Part shown: positions 8,350 to 16,949 of the stretch, piece after piece
Numbering within the stretch: position 1 is the first letter of the stretch
Layout: each line of letters starts with the position of its first letter
Assembly (NCBI RefSeq): GCF_945873775.1
Contig: NZ_CAMCEC010000006.1
Location: 56,661 to 120,660, forward strand
Origin: an uncultured Treponema sp.
GTDB taxonomy: Bacteria; Spirochaetota; Spirochaetia; Treponematales; Treponemataceae
DNA: 64,000 bases
Direction: 5' to 3'
Notes under the pieces: model-generated
Database searches by the model: none
What the model was told of the DNA's origin: nothing
The model's input: the letters and a program-made list of their open reading frames with translations, nothing else
Made by a program: the position numbers and the translations under genes

Positions 8350-8823
8350 ATGAATTTAAAGGAACAGCTCCATTTGTTTTTTTCTCAGCCTGCTTTTTTG
8401 GCGTGCTTATTCAGCTGGCTGTCTGCTCAACTTGTAAAAACTCTTATAAAGCTTTTCTCTGGAAAAGTTCATAGTTTAAAAGAATTGTTCGAACTGCTTT
8501 TGTGGCGTACAGGAAGTATGCCGTCTAGCCATTCCGCGCTTGTAGCTACGCTTTGCACTACAATTGGCTTTCGCTCCGGCGTTAATAGCGATGTTTTTAT
8601 TCTTTCGCTTGGTTTTTATTTGGTTACAATCCGCGATGCTGTTGGAGTACGCCGCGCAAATGGACTTCAGGCTGCAATGCTCAATAAAATAGGCCGTCTT
8701 CTTGCTGCAAAAAATATAATTGAAGAAGTCAAGCCAATAAAGGAAGTTCAGGGACATACTCCGGCGGAAGTTATTATTGGTTCGTTGCTTGGCTTTTTTA
8801 TTGGACTTGCATTCAGTGTTTAA
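8350..8823 (+). CDS. divergent PAP2 family (DUF212/YuiD-like) membrane protein
   Basis: A 157-residue membrane protein of the divergent acid-phosphatase group. Marks are PSSHSALVA (about 58-66), RDAVGVRRANGLQA (about 97-110) and GHTPAEVIIGSLLG near the C-terminus, where His and Arg form the phosphatase-like site. It has about four hydrophobic segments. Family members are thought to act on lipid phosphates, but this is not proven. The extended -10 box 7 nt upstream and the lack of a Shine-Dalgarno suggest a leaderless message. It is followed at once by an unknown membrane protein gene. Confidence 0.88.
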   Translation: MNLKEQLHLFFSQPAFLACLFSWLSAQLVKTLIKLFSGKVHSLKELFELLLWRTGSMPSSHSALVATLCTTIGFRSGVNSDVFILSLGFYLVTIRDAVGVRRANGLQAAMLNKIGRLLAAKNIIEEVKPIKEVQGHTPAEVIIGSLLGFFIGLAFSV

Positions 8824-8824
8824 A

Positions 8825-10219
8825 ATGAAGCCTAGCAAAGTAAAAATTTCATTTTCGATTGCGGCGGTTTGTTCCGCTTTTATTTTTCTCTTTGTCTTTA
8901 GGAGCATTCCTGTTTTTAGAATTTGGGACAGCTATAAAGTTGTTTATGCAGACAAATCTATTCCAGAGGAAAAAGTTCTTTCATATCTTGAAAACGCAGG
9001 CTGCCAGAATATCATAAGTCTTGGCAGGCAGCAGATTCCATTAGTTTCAGACTTTACGCCTGTTCTTCCAGATTCTTGCAATGAATATTTGACAAGCCGG
9101 CTTGGATATTTTTTTGACTATTCAAAATCTTTTTTGCTTTATTATGTTCCGAATGGCTCGGGTCAGCAAATTTTAAAAGCCTTGGAAAATCTTTCGCAGG
9201 AAACAGGGCTTCAAGCTGGAATAGACGGAATTCAGCAGTATCCGTTTGCAGTTCCTGTTGTTTGCATTATTGTTTTTCTTGCGTTTGCTTATTTGTCTAA
9301 AAATAAATTTCCGTTTTTTTTCTCTGCTTGCTTTAGTTTGATTTTGTCCTTTTCAAAGCCGTTTTATCCTGTTGCGGCGGCGGTTGTTCTGTATATGCTT
9401 TCATGCTATTTGGCTCAGCGGATTTGGGGAAGAAAAAAAGCTTTTTCGGTGCTTAAAAAAAATCCGTATTTTATAATTCCGCTTGCAGTTTCATTTTTGA
9501 TTGCCTTGCTTTCTGGATGGCAGGAAGGCTTTCTTATGATTTTGTGCGGACTGGCTTCTTGCTCATCTCTTTTTCTTTTTGGAACTTTTGAATCTTTTAT
9601 GGATTCAAGAAATTCTTTTAAAACTATAAAGATTTTTTCTGCGCCTCAGCTTCCGCTTATGTATCCTGCAACGGCTTTTCATACGCTTCTTTGCCTTGCG
9701 CCTTTGCTTGTTTTGCTTTTTTGTTTTATTTTCTCTTCCAATTTCAGTTTTACTTCTGGAAAAAATGTTTCGCTTCCTGTTCCTGTGGAATCTTCTTCGG
9801 AAAGTTCAATTCCGTCGTTAAAAGATTTTTACAGCTGGGCTTGGAATGTGGAGTCGTTTCCGTACAAAAACTTAAACAAAAATTCCGGCTTTGAAAATGT
9901 GCAAGAGGGAAGCGTTGTTTCTGTTCCTCGTTTTGAAGAAAAAAACGGCAGGATTTTTCAGGCGGATTCAATTGTGATGAAATTCAATTCGGATTTTAAA
10001 AACCGCATTGATAAAAAAATTGAATCTCTTGGCTACAATGCAATTGAAAAACTGATGTTGAAGCAAGGAGAAAATACGAGCGTTGCATACAGCTCAAAGG
10101 AAAATATTTCCAGACGGCCTGATGGATTCAGCGCGAGTTTGATTTTATCATGCCTTTTTGTGCCGGTTTTTCTTTTGCTTTTGTACGTAATAAAATCGAA
10201 CCGGCGCAGAAGTTTGTAA
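8825..10219 (+). CDS. multi-pass membrane protein of unknown function
   Basis: A 464-residue protein I do not recognise. One hydrophobic segment lies near residues 9-27, an exported-looking region of about 100 residues follows, then about seven membrane segments between roughly 130 and 310, a second soluble region of about 110 residues, and a final membrane segment (about 435-455) with a basic tail NRRRSL. It starts one base after the stop of the PAP2-like gene without its own Shine-Dalgarno, which suggests coupling, and lies 61 bp upstream of the rnf genes. Accessory role to the Rnf-like pump is a guess from position only. Confidence 0.7.
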   Translation: MKPSKVKISFSIAAVCSAFIFLFVFRSIPVFRIWDSYKVVYADKSIPEEKVLSYLENAGCQNIISLGRQQIPLVSDFTPVLPDSCNEYLTSRLGYFFDYSKSFLLYYVPNGSGQQILKALENLSQETGLQAGIDGIQQYPFAVPVVCIIVFLAFAYLSKNKFPFFFSACFSLILSFSKPFYPVAAAVVLYMLSCYLAQRIWGRKKAFSVLKKNPYFIIPLAVSFLIALLSGWQEGFLMILCGLASCSSLFLFGTFESFMDSRNSFKTIKIFSAPQLPLMYPATAFHTLLCLAPLLVLLFCFIFSSNFSFTSGKNVSLPVPVESSSESSIPSLKDFYSWAWNVESFPYKNLNKNSGFENVQEGSVVSVPRFEEKNGRIFQADSIVMKFNSDFKNRIDKKIESLGYNAIEKLMLKQGENTSVAYSSKENISRRPDGFSASLILSCLFVPVFLLLLYVIKSNRRRSL

Positions 10220-10280
10220 GCTGATTTTTTGAAAAAAAGTTTGCTGGCTGTTTTTCGGTCAGCTTTGGGAAAAAAGATAA

Positions 10281-11555
10281 ATGAAGACTGTTAATAATTT
10301 TGTTTTGCCTGGACATCCGATGTTTCAGGATTCTGTGAGAGCTTTTTTGCCGAGGAAAGTTGTAATTCCATTTAGGCAGTCGTGCGAGGCGGAGTATTCC
10401 TGCGGATTTCAGCCTGGCGATATTGTGAGGGAAGGTCAGATAATCGCTTCTCCAAAAAATTTTGCGGATGGTGCGAACATTCATTCTTCCGTTCCAGGAA
10501 AAATACTTTCGATTTTTAAATGTACGCTTCCTAATGGAACTTTGGGAAATGCGGCGGAAATCTCTACAGACGGTGCGTTTTCGTATCTTGGAAAAAAGCT
10601 TCCTTCTGTTGACTGGAATTTTTTGAACACAGAAACTTTGCTTGAAGAATTTAAGGTGAAGGGAATTGTAAACACATTCAGAAAAAAAACGGAATCACTT
10701 TGCGCCCAGATAACTCGTGGAAATCTTGTAAAAGAGCGTTTTGTAATCGTCAGAATGTTTGATGAAGATCCAAGCCGATTTACAGACAGTTTCATTGCAA
10801 AGAAATTTACTTCGGAAGTTGTTCAGGGTGCGTTGATTTGCTGCAAAGCTTTTAGCGCAAAAGGAATTGTTTTTGCTTTGCCTAAGAAATCTGACATTGA
10901 AATTTCCACAGAGTTTTTTGGCAATGTTCCTTTTTTGTTTGTAAATGCTGATACAGAAAAGTATCCTTGCGGCTTTATGCAGAATTTGATTAGAACAATT
11001 CGCAATGCTTCCAAAAATTCAGAATTTTCAAAAGTAAACAGCAAGTGCCTTTTTTTAGATCCTGAAACTGCACTTTCAGTTTTTGAAGCAGTTGTAAAAG
11101 GAATTCCTGTTATTGAGCGTTACGTCCATGTGCATGGAAGCTGCTTGAAATCCGTTGGAATGTTCAAGGCAAGAATCGGAGCCTCTATAAAAAGTCTTGT
11201 TGAGCAATGTGGCGGATTTAAAATTTCTCCTTCAAAAATTGTTGTAAACGGAATGATTACAGGAATGGTGGCTTCAACTTTGGATATTCCGATTACAAAA
11301 TCTATAAAGTCTTTGGAATTTGTTCCTGCCACGGAGCTTTGCATTCAAGATGAAAAAAACTGCATAAGATGCGGAAAATGCAGAAATGTATGCCCTGAAG
11401 GGCTTTCGCCGGATTTGCTTTACAAGCATCTTGTTGAAAATTATCATCTTCCAAAAGAAATTTGCGCTACAAGTTTGCTTTGTTCCCATTGCTCAGTCTG
11501 CAACAGCGTTTGTCCTTCGCGCCTACCTTTGAGCCAGACAATAGCTTTATTATAA
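10281..11555 (+). CDS. rnfC: RnfC-like electron-transport subunit, degenerate flavin/NADH site
   Basis: A 424-residue RnfC homologue. The N-terminal biotinyl-like fold (GDIVREGQ) and the C-terminal pair of [4Fe-4S] motifs are intact: Cys 361/364/367/371 and 401/404/407/411. The middle domain, which in the family holds FMN and NADH, is altered: the glycine loop expected after GIV (usually GMGGAGFPT) reads NTFRKKTE at 131-138, and the usual NGAECEPY segment reads VRMFDEDP. Direct NADH oxidation by this subunit is therefore doubtful. It is first in the order C-D-G-E-A-B. Confidence 0.88.
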   Translation: MKTVNNFVLPGHPMFQDSVRAFLPRKVVIPFRQSCEAEYSCGFQPGDIVREGQIIASPKNFADGANIHSSVPGKILSIFKCTLPNGTLGNAAEISTDGAFSYLGKKLPSVDWNFLNTETLLEEFKVKGIVNTFRKKTESLCAQITRGNLVKERFVIVRMFDEDPSRFTDSFIAKKFTSEVVQGALICCKAFSAKGIVFALPKKSDIEISTEFFGNVPFLFVNADTEKYPCGFMQNLIRTIRNASKNSEFSKVNSKCLFLDPETALSVFEAVVKGIPVIERYVHVHGSCLKSVGMFKARIGASIKSLVEQCGGFKISPSKIVVNGMITGMVASTLDIPITKSIKSLEFVPATELCIQDEKNCIRCGKCRNVCPEGLSPDLLYKHLVENYHLPKEICATSLLCSHCSVCNSVCPSRLPLSQTIALL

Positions 11556-11564
11556 GGAAAAAAA

Positions 11565-12641
11565 ATGACAAATATAGAGTTGAAAAAACATTGTACAAAA
11601 ATAACATTGAATCCGTTTGCAAGCGCATCTTATTCACTTGGAACAATTTCATTTGTGATGATTGCGCTTCTTCTTGTGCAAGTCGCTATGCTGGCATTTT
11701 CAAAAAGCTTTGAATCTCTTGTTGTGCTTTTGTTTGCTTTGTTTGCTTCGGTTTGCGCGGAAGCTGCTTTTTATTTTTCTAAGCGGACTGAAAAACATAC
11801 TTGGAGAATTTCTGTAATACAAGGCTTGATTGCAGGACTTTTGATTCCTTCGGTTTATCCAGTATATGCGGTTTTTGCCGTTGTGTTTTTTACATTGCTT
11901 CTCGGAAAATTTGTATTTGGAAACTTTGCTTCGTCCTGGGCTAATCTTGTTGCGCTTTGCATTGTTATTTTGTATTTTCTGAATCCTTCTGCGTTTCCTC
12001 CATTTGCTGTTTCTGCGCAGGATCTTCAGGCAAGAAATGCGGCGCTTTCCCTGATTCAAAATGGAACAGTTCCTTTGCTTGAACTGGATTCTTCAATCAC
12101 AGAATTTTTGAATAGCTACGTATTTAAGTTTTTTGGAATTTCAATTCCAGACGGATATGTAAGCTTGTTTTGGGACAATGGTTCTGTGATTCCGGCTTTT
12201 AGATTCAACTTTATAACTTTAGTTTCTTCCATTATATTGATTTCGTTTGACATGGTGGATTGCATTTTTCCTGCGGTTTTCCTTTTTGTCTATTCATTTT
12301 TGGTGAGATTTTTGCTTCCGTTTTTTATAGGCGGAATTCCATTTCAAGGCGACATCTTGCTTGCTCTTCTTACAAGCGGAACTTTGTTTTGCACGCTTTA
12401 CCTTTTGCAATGGTACGGAACTTTGCCAATGACTTTGTGGGGAAAAATTCTTTACGGAACTTTTGCCGGGCTGATTGGCTTTCTTATAATCGGAAGCGGA
12501 ACTTCTTCTGCAGGCTATGTTTTTTTGATTCTTGTTATAAATTTGCTTTCTCCTGTGATTCAATTTTTTGAAGATAAAAAACTGTACGAAAATGTCTCCA
12601 AAAAACTTGTTCCGCGCCTAAAGGAAATCAGCGAGGTTTAA
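11565..12641 (+). CDS. rnfD: RnfD-like membrane subunit, flavinylation Thr apparently lost
   Basis: A 358-residue membrane protein with about nine to ten hydrophobic helices, in the RnfD position. The family attaches FMN to a Thr in a motif like SGATP or SATPL. Here the matching segment appears to be QNGTVPLL (165-172), with Val at the Thr position and Thr one residue earlier. The GGLGRNPFNPA-type loop also looks changed (GKFVFGNFASSWANL). It begins 9 bp after rnfC. It should carry electrons or ions across the inner membrane, but the covalent FMN cannot be assumed. Confidence 0.85.
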   Translation: MTNIELKKHCTKITLNPFASASYSLGTISFVMIALLLVQVAMLAFSKSFESLVVLLFALFASVCAEAAFYFSKRTEKHTWRISVIQGLIAGLLIPSVYPVYAVFAVVFFTLLLGKFVFGNFASSWANLVALCIVILYFLNPSAFPPFAVSAQDLQARNAALSLIQNGTVPLLELDSSITEFLNSYVFKFFGISIPDGYVSLFWDNGSVIPAFRFNFITLVSSIILISFDMVDCIFPAVFLFVYSFLVRFLLPFFIGGIPFQGDILLALLTSGTLFCTLYLLQWYGTLPMTLWGKILYGTFAGLIGFLIIGSGTSSAGYVFLILVINLLSPVIQFFEDKKLYENVSKKLVPRLKEISEV

Positions 12642-12642
12642 A

Positions 12643-13146
12643 ATGCTTGAAGATGAAATTGAAACTGTAGACAATGAAAAAAAACTTTTTTATAAAACGC
12701 TTCTTATAAAATGCGGAATTTTCTGCGGAATCCTTGCAGGCTTTTTTGCAATTTTGGTTGTGTTCACTTTGCTTGGAAGAAATTCCTGGAAGAACGGACT
12801 GAAAAAAGAAACTGCTCAAGTTCTAAAAGATAACGGCATTGAAAATATTCAGCTTGGAAACTGGGTGAAAATAAAAACTGCGCTTACAGTTTCGGCTTCT
12901 GTGTATGAAGCGTTTTCTGAAAATAATAAAAATGAAATGTATGCTGTGATTATCCGTGTTCCAACTTTGTACGGACCAGTTCCTGCTGTTTTCATTTATT
13001 CAAATAAAAACGGAGCGCAGTTTATTGGTTTTTCACACATTGCAGGAAAAACAAATTCTCATATAAAAGCGAATTCGGAAAATTCTCAAATTGAATACTG
13101 GAAAAATAAAATACCAGCGATTATAAATACAAAATTTTCCCGCTGA
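12643..13146 (+). CDS. rnfG: RnfG-like subunit, short and without flavinylation motif
   Basis: A 167-residue protein with one N-terminal membrane segment (about 22-44) and an exported domain, in the RnfG place. RnfG normally is nearer 200 residues and ends with an FMN-binding motif such as SGATxTS, whose Thr carries FMN. I see no such motif; the matching region reads HIAGKTNSHIKAN. The assignment rests on gene order and on general FMN-bind-like layout. It starts one base after the rnfD stop, so the two are coupled. Confidence 0.72.
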   Translation: MLEDEIETVDNEKKLFYKTLLIKCGIFCGILAGFFAILVVFTLLGRNSWKNGLKKETAQVLKDNGIENIQLGNWVKIKTALTVSASVYEAFSENNKNEMYAVIIRVPTLYGPVPAVFIYSNKNGAQFIGFSHIAGKTNSHIKANSENSQIEYWKNKIPAIINTKFSR

Positions 13147-13173
13147 ATTTGACTGCTTTTTTGGAAGGTTAAA

Positions 13174-13788
13174 ATGAAAAAAAACGAGCTTTATATTTAT
13201 ATACCGCTTTCATTTGCGCTTCTTCTTCCTGTTCCTGGAAGATTTGCTTATGGACTGATTATGATTTTTCTGCTTTATCTTATGTCTGTTTGCGGAATTC
13301 TTTTTAAGAAGTTTGCCGTTAAATTTTTTAATGCCGAGCTTCACAATGTGATTGTAACAATTATGCTTGTTTCTCTTTGCATTCTTGTCCGCCAGCTTGT
13401 GATAATTTTTTCGCCTCTGACTGCATTTGTTTTAGGAATTGCTTTTTTTATGCCGGCTTTTACTTCTTTTATTCTTGGAAACTTATATTCTTCTTCTGAT
13501 TTGCCGGTTCTTTTTGAATTGAAAAATGTCCTTGTAAAGTGCAGTTTCTTTTGTGTTTTTGCGCTTGTGTTTTTCTTTATAAGAGATGTCTTTGGATACG
13601 GAACAATTTCTTTTCCTTCAGCAAACGGAATTTTTGAAATTCTGATTTTCAGTGCGGAAAATAAAATTTTGCCTTTTTCATTTTTAGCTTCAATTCCTGG
13701 AGCAGTTGTCCTTTTGCTTTTATTCAACACATTGTTTTTCAAAATAATTTCGGCTTTTGAAATCATAGAAACTTCACAGGTGGACTAA
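13174..13788 (+). CDS. rnfE: RnfE-like membrane subunit
   Basis: A 204-residue protein with about six hydrophobic helices, in the RnfE/NqrD position. RnfE and RnfA are homologous inverted partners that bind a [2Fe-2S] cluster between them in the membrane. The hydrophobic pattern fits, but family sequence similarity is only moderate by eye. It is in the middle of the cluster, with a 27-bp gap after rnfG that includes a GGAAGG ribosome-binding site. Confidence 0.78.
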   Translation: MKKNELYIYIPLSFALLLPVPGRFAYGLIMIFLLYLMSVCGILFKKFAVKFFNAELHNVIVTIMLVSLCILVRQLVIIFSPLTAFVLGIAFFMPAFTSFILGNLYSSSDLPVLFELKNVLVKCSFFCVFALVFFFIRDVFGYGTISFPSANGIFEILIFSAENKILPFSFLASIPGAVVLLLLFNTLFFKIISAFEIIETSQVD

Positions 13789-13789
13789 A

Positions 13790-14350
13790 ATGTTTTCAGT
13801 ATTTTTCTATTATATTTCTTATGCGTCTGTAGTTTTAGTTTATGGAATTGGAATGGAGCGGGCAGTGTTCCTTTCTGGAAATAAAAATCCGCTTTGGCTA
13901 AAAGCTATAAAAATGCTTATAACGGCAAGTTCTGTTTCCGCCTTGTCTTATCTTTTTGTAAATTCACTTTTAGTTCCCGCTGAACTTTCAGAACTTTATC
14001 CGTTTGCGGTTCTCTTGATTTTTATTCCTGTGTCAGTTTTTATAGAAGCGATTGTCAGGATAACCACAAAAATCAGCGCAGTTGAATTTTCTATTTCTCT
14101 TCTGTTTATTTTTGTCGGTCTTACAGAAAGCGCATCTCTTGCTGAATGCGTTTTTATAACTTGCATTTGTGTGCTTTCATTTTTTATTTTTATACCTTTT
14201 GTTTATTCTCTTTGCAGAAAATTTGATCTTTACGGCGGAAGAACTGAAAGCTCAAGAAATAATTTTATTCTTGCAAGCATTGCGATTATCATGCTGATTC
14301 TTTTGTGCTGGAATGTTTCATGGTTGAATAAAGGAGTTTTTCAATGGTAG
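13790..14350 (+). CDS. rnfA: RnfA-like membrane subunit
   Basis: A 186-residue protein with about six membrane helices, starting one base after rnfE. It includes GIGMERAVFLSGNK near residue 20 and a repeat-like inner symmetry seen in RnfA/NqrE. With RnfE it should form the intramembrane [2Fe-2S] site, but the usual Cys residues near membrane helices 1 and 4 are not obvious by eye. Its stop overlaps the rnfB start by 7 bp. Confidence 0.78.
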   Translation: MFSVFFYYISYASVVLVYGIGMERAVFLSGNKNPLWLKAIKMLITASSVSALSYLFVNSLLVPAELSELYPFAVLLIFIPVSVFIEAIVRITTKISAVEFSISLLFIFVGLTESASLAECVFITCICVLSFFIFIPFVYSLCRKFDLYGGRTESSRNNFILASIAIIMLILLCWNVSWLNKGVFQW

Positions 14351-14946
14351 CGGCGATTCTTTTTGGACTTCTTTTTATAATTGTTGTTTCTTTTGTCTGC
14401 GTTTTTATTTTTTATATTTTGTCTCCTTCGCTAAAAAAACAGGAAATTCCTTTTGAGAATTCTTTGATTTCCGAAACAGAGCTTTTGGAAAAATCTAGCT
14501 TTGAAGAATTTCCAGCGGCTACAGAAAATAAAGCTATTGTGTTATGTTCGCCTGAAAAAAAGTGCGGAGAAAAAAGAATTGATTATAATGGTCCTAAAAA
14601 CTGCGCTTTGTTCTTTTCTGCTTTTGACACAGAATACAATTGCAAGTTTATTTGCGCAGGATTTGGAGACTGCATAAAATCTTGTCCGCGCGGCGCATTG
14701 TCTATAAAAAACAAGACAGCTGTTGTAAGCAGTCTTTGCAACGGCTGTGGAAAGTGCATTGATTCTTGTCCGCATAAAATTATAAAGCTGATTCCTGCCA
14801 CAACTAAAAAAGCTGCATTTTGCAATTCACCTTTTTCTGAAAAAACGGAATGCTCGGAATTTCTTGCTGAAAAAGAAATCTTGCCTTTGGATAAGAGAGG
14901 CTTTAAATTCTGGAAAAAGTGCTATACAATATTCTGCAAAAGGTAA
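14344..14946 (+). CDS. rnfB: RnfB-like ferredoxin subunit without the CGxCG domain
   Basis: A 200-residue protein with one N-terminal membrane helix (about 3-27). Canonical RnfB has next a domain with CGACG and a further Cys pair; that domain is absent here. What remains matches the later part: ALFFSAFDTEYNC, then Cys 100/104/110/114 and Cys 132/135/138/142 for two [4Fe-4S] clusters. It would accept electrons from ferredoxin with one cluster fewer than usual. It overlaps rnfA and is followed after 9 bp by a GH57-like gene. Confidence 0.85.
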   Translation: MVAAILFGLLFIIVVSFVCVFIFYILSPSLKKQEIPFENSLISETELLEKSSFEEFPAATENKAIVLCSPEKKCGEKRIDYNGPKNCALFFSAFDTEYNCKFICAGFGDCIKSCPRGALSIKNKTAVVSSLCNGCGKCIDSCPHKIIKLIPATTKKAAFCNSPFSEKTECSEFLAEKEILPLDKRGFKFWKKCYTIFCKR

Positions 14947-14955
14947 GCTGCTTTA

Positions 14956-16923
14956 ATGAAGAGTAAATTCTGTCTTGTTTTAAATGCCGATTTAGAAAGT
15001 TCTGATGAAACTGTTTCGCTTGAAAAAAACTATCAGAATGTTTTTAAACCGTTGCTTTCATTTTTATATTCTCATAAAGACTTCTTTCTTACTATTGGAT
15101 TTTCAGGACCGCAGCTTGCACATTATGAAAAAAAACACCCGGAATCAATAGAGCTTCTTCATGAACTTTCCTCTAAAAGGCAGATTGAAATAATCGGCGG
15201 CGGATATTATTCTCCGATTTTTCCTTTGCTTTTGCCAATGGACAGAAGCGGCCAGATTGAAAAAATGAATTCGCTTGTCCGTTCAACAATCGGAAAACGT
15301 CCGTGCGGAATGACTTTGTTTGGAAGCATTTGGGATTCTTGCCTTGTTTCAACTTTTCAGTCATGCGGAATGGAATATATTTTTCTGGACAGTTCTCTTG
15401 TTCCAAAAAAACATTTAAAGTGCTGTCCTCTGATTGCAAGCGAGCAGGGAAGAAGCATAAAAATTTTCCCGTCCTATAAAAATTTATTTCCGCTTGAAAA
15501 TGAATCTTGCCAAGAATGGACTTCAAGGATAAAAACTTTTGCTTCAAAAATTAAGCCTGAACAATTTTCTTTTTCGGATGATCAGTTTTTTGAGCCTGTG
15601 CTATCTCTTTGTTTTTCGTTCGAGCAGTTCGGCGCTTTTATGAAATCTCAATGCTTTGATTCTATTTCTGAAAATGCAGAAGATGTTTCTTTTACAACTC
15701 CATATTTGTATTTGAAAAAATCAAAATTCTTTTCTCCGGCTTATATTCCTGCTGGAATGGACAGCGAAATTTCCAAGTGGAGCTTGATTCCGTTTGAACA
15801 GGTAGAAAACAAAACTGGATTTCCGCCAACAATACATGACTACTTGAATTTGTATTCGCAGAACAAACGGCTTTATGAGCGCATGGTTTATATCAGCATG
15901 CTGGTTTCGCAGTGCAAGGGCGGAGACAAAGTTAGAAAAACTGCATCGTCAGAAATGCTTTGGAAAGCGCAGGATGGAACAAATTATTTGTCGCCGGCAT
16001 TTGGAGTGCCTTCACCTGCTGAAAAAAGACAAAAGGCTTTTCGCGCTTTGAATGAGGCTGAACGTTTGATTCGCGAAGCTGCAAAAATTTTCAGAGAGTC
16101 GCTTACTTCTTTTGATTGCAACGGAGACGGACTTAACGAATATATTTGCCAGATGGAAAAATACAATGCGGTTGTTTCTTTGTACGGCGGACAAATTTCT
16201 GAGCTTAATTTTATAAAGAGTGGAGCTAATTATGCCGCAAGTCTTTCCCGGATTGAAAAATTTGATTCTGGAACAGATTTTTATTGCCGCGGATTTTTCT
16301 CTGACCATTTGATTGAGCCTGAAAAATTTGAAAAATATTTGGCAGAGGAATCAATCGAGAATTGTATTTTTTCCAATTCGCAGTTTTCAGAAAAAAAACT
16401 TGAATCCAAACGGAAAGAAATTCAGCTTGAAGGAAACGGCCTTTTTTCTTCCATGAAGCTTCCTGTAAAACTTAGAAAGAATTTTATTTTTTCTTCAAGC
16501 GGAATTACAGTTCAGTATATTTTAAAAAATGAAAGTCCGATTGAATTGAACGCAGTTTTTGCAGTTGAACTTAATTTTGCCCAGACCCGCTTTGACAAGA
16601 AATTTGAAATGGAAAGCCAGTATTCCACTGAAGCTATATTGAATGAAACTCGTCTTCTTTTGCCTGATTCTTTTTATGCCGATGAGGGAGTTTCAATTAT
16701 TCAAGTAAAAGATTCCGCAGACAAGCGCATTTTTGTGATTGAGCCGAATGAAGATTCCGGGCTTAGCTGCGCAATGATTGCATTTAAACGCCCTGTTGAC
16801 GGTCTTGAGCCAAAAGTAACTTCTTCTACTTATAAAGTTGCACTTTTCTGGAATATAAATCTTTCTGCCGGAATGGAAAAAGAAAAGACAATCAACTTGA
16901 GTGTTATGCCTCTAAAAAAATGA
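14956..16923 (+). CDS. GH57-like protein lacking catalytic residues
   Basis: A 655-residue homologue of GH57 4-alpha-glucanotransferases/alpha-amylases. The fold is clear from GFSGPQLAHYEKKHP (48-62), EIIGGGYYSPIFPLLLP (78-94) and a beta-rich C-terminal domain. The catalytic positions are changed: the nucleophile Glu in the WLxERVW-type motif is replaced in TLFGSIW (Gly123), the acid Asp of the DGEKFG-type motif is Ser in SFEQFG (221-226), and the early HNHQP motif reads LNADLE. It is probably a glucan-binding or regulatory pseudoenzyme. It follows rnfB closely, likely in the same transcript. Confidence 0.82.
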   Translation: MKSKFCLVLNADLESSDETVSLEKNYQNVFKPLLSFLYSHKDFFLTIGFSGPQLAHYEKKHPESIELLHELSSKRQIEIIGGGYYSPIFPLLLPMDRSGQIEKMNSLVRSTIGKRPCGMTLFGSIWDSCLVSTFQSCGMEYIFLDSSLVPKKHLKCCPLIASEQGRSIKIFPSYKNLFPLENESCQEWTSRIKTFASKIKPEQFSFSDDQFFEPVLSLCFSFEQFGAFMKSQCFDSISENAEDVSFTTPYLYLKKSKFFSPAYIPAGMDSEISKWSLIPFEQVENKTGFPPTIHDYLNLYSQNKRLYERMVYISMLVSQCKGGDKVRKTASSEMLWKAQDGTNYLSPAFGVPSPAEKRQKAFRALNEAERLIREAAKIFRESLTSFDCNGDGLNEYICQMEKYNAVVSLYGGQISELNFIKSGANYAASLSRIEKFDSGTDFYCRGFFSDHLIEPEKFEKYLAEESIENCIFSNSQFSEKKLESKRKEIQLEGNGLFSSMKLPVKLRKNFIFSSSGITVQYILKNESPIELNAVFAVELNFAQTRFDKKFEMESQYSTEAILNETRLLLPDSFYADEGVSIIQVKDSADKRIFVIEPNEDSGLSCAMIAFKRPVDGLEPKVTSSTYKVALFWNINLSAGMEKEKTINLSVMPLKK

Positions 16924-16949
16924 TAATAGCTTGAAATCAAGTTATTGTC
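16922..16949. terminator. long inverted repeat between convergent genes
   Basis: A 13-bp stem (with G-T pairs) and a 2-nt loop spans the stop codons of the GH57-like gene and the convergent FemAB-like gene. There is no T-tract on either strand, so it may act as a 3' end stabiliser or a weak two-way terminator. Confidence 0.45.
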
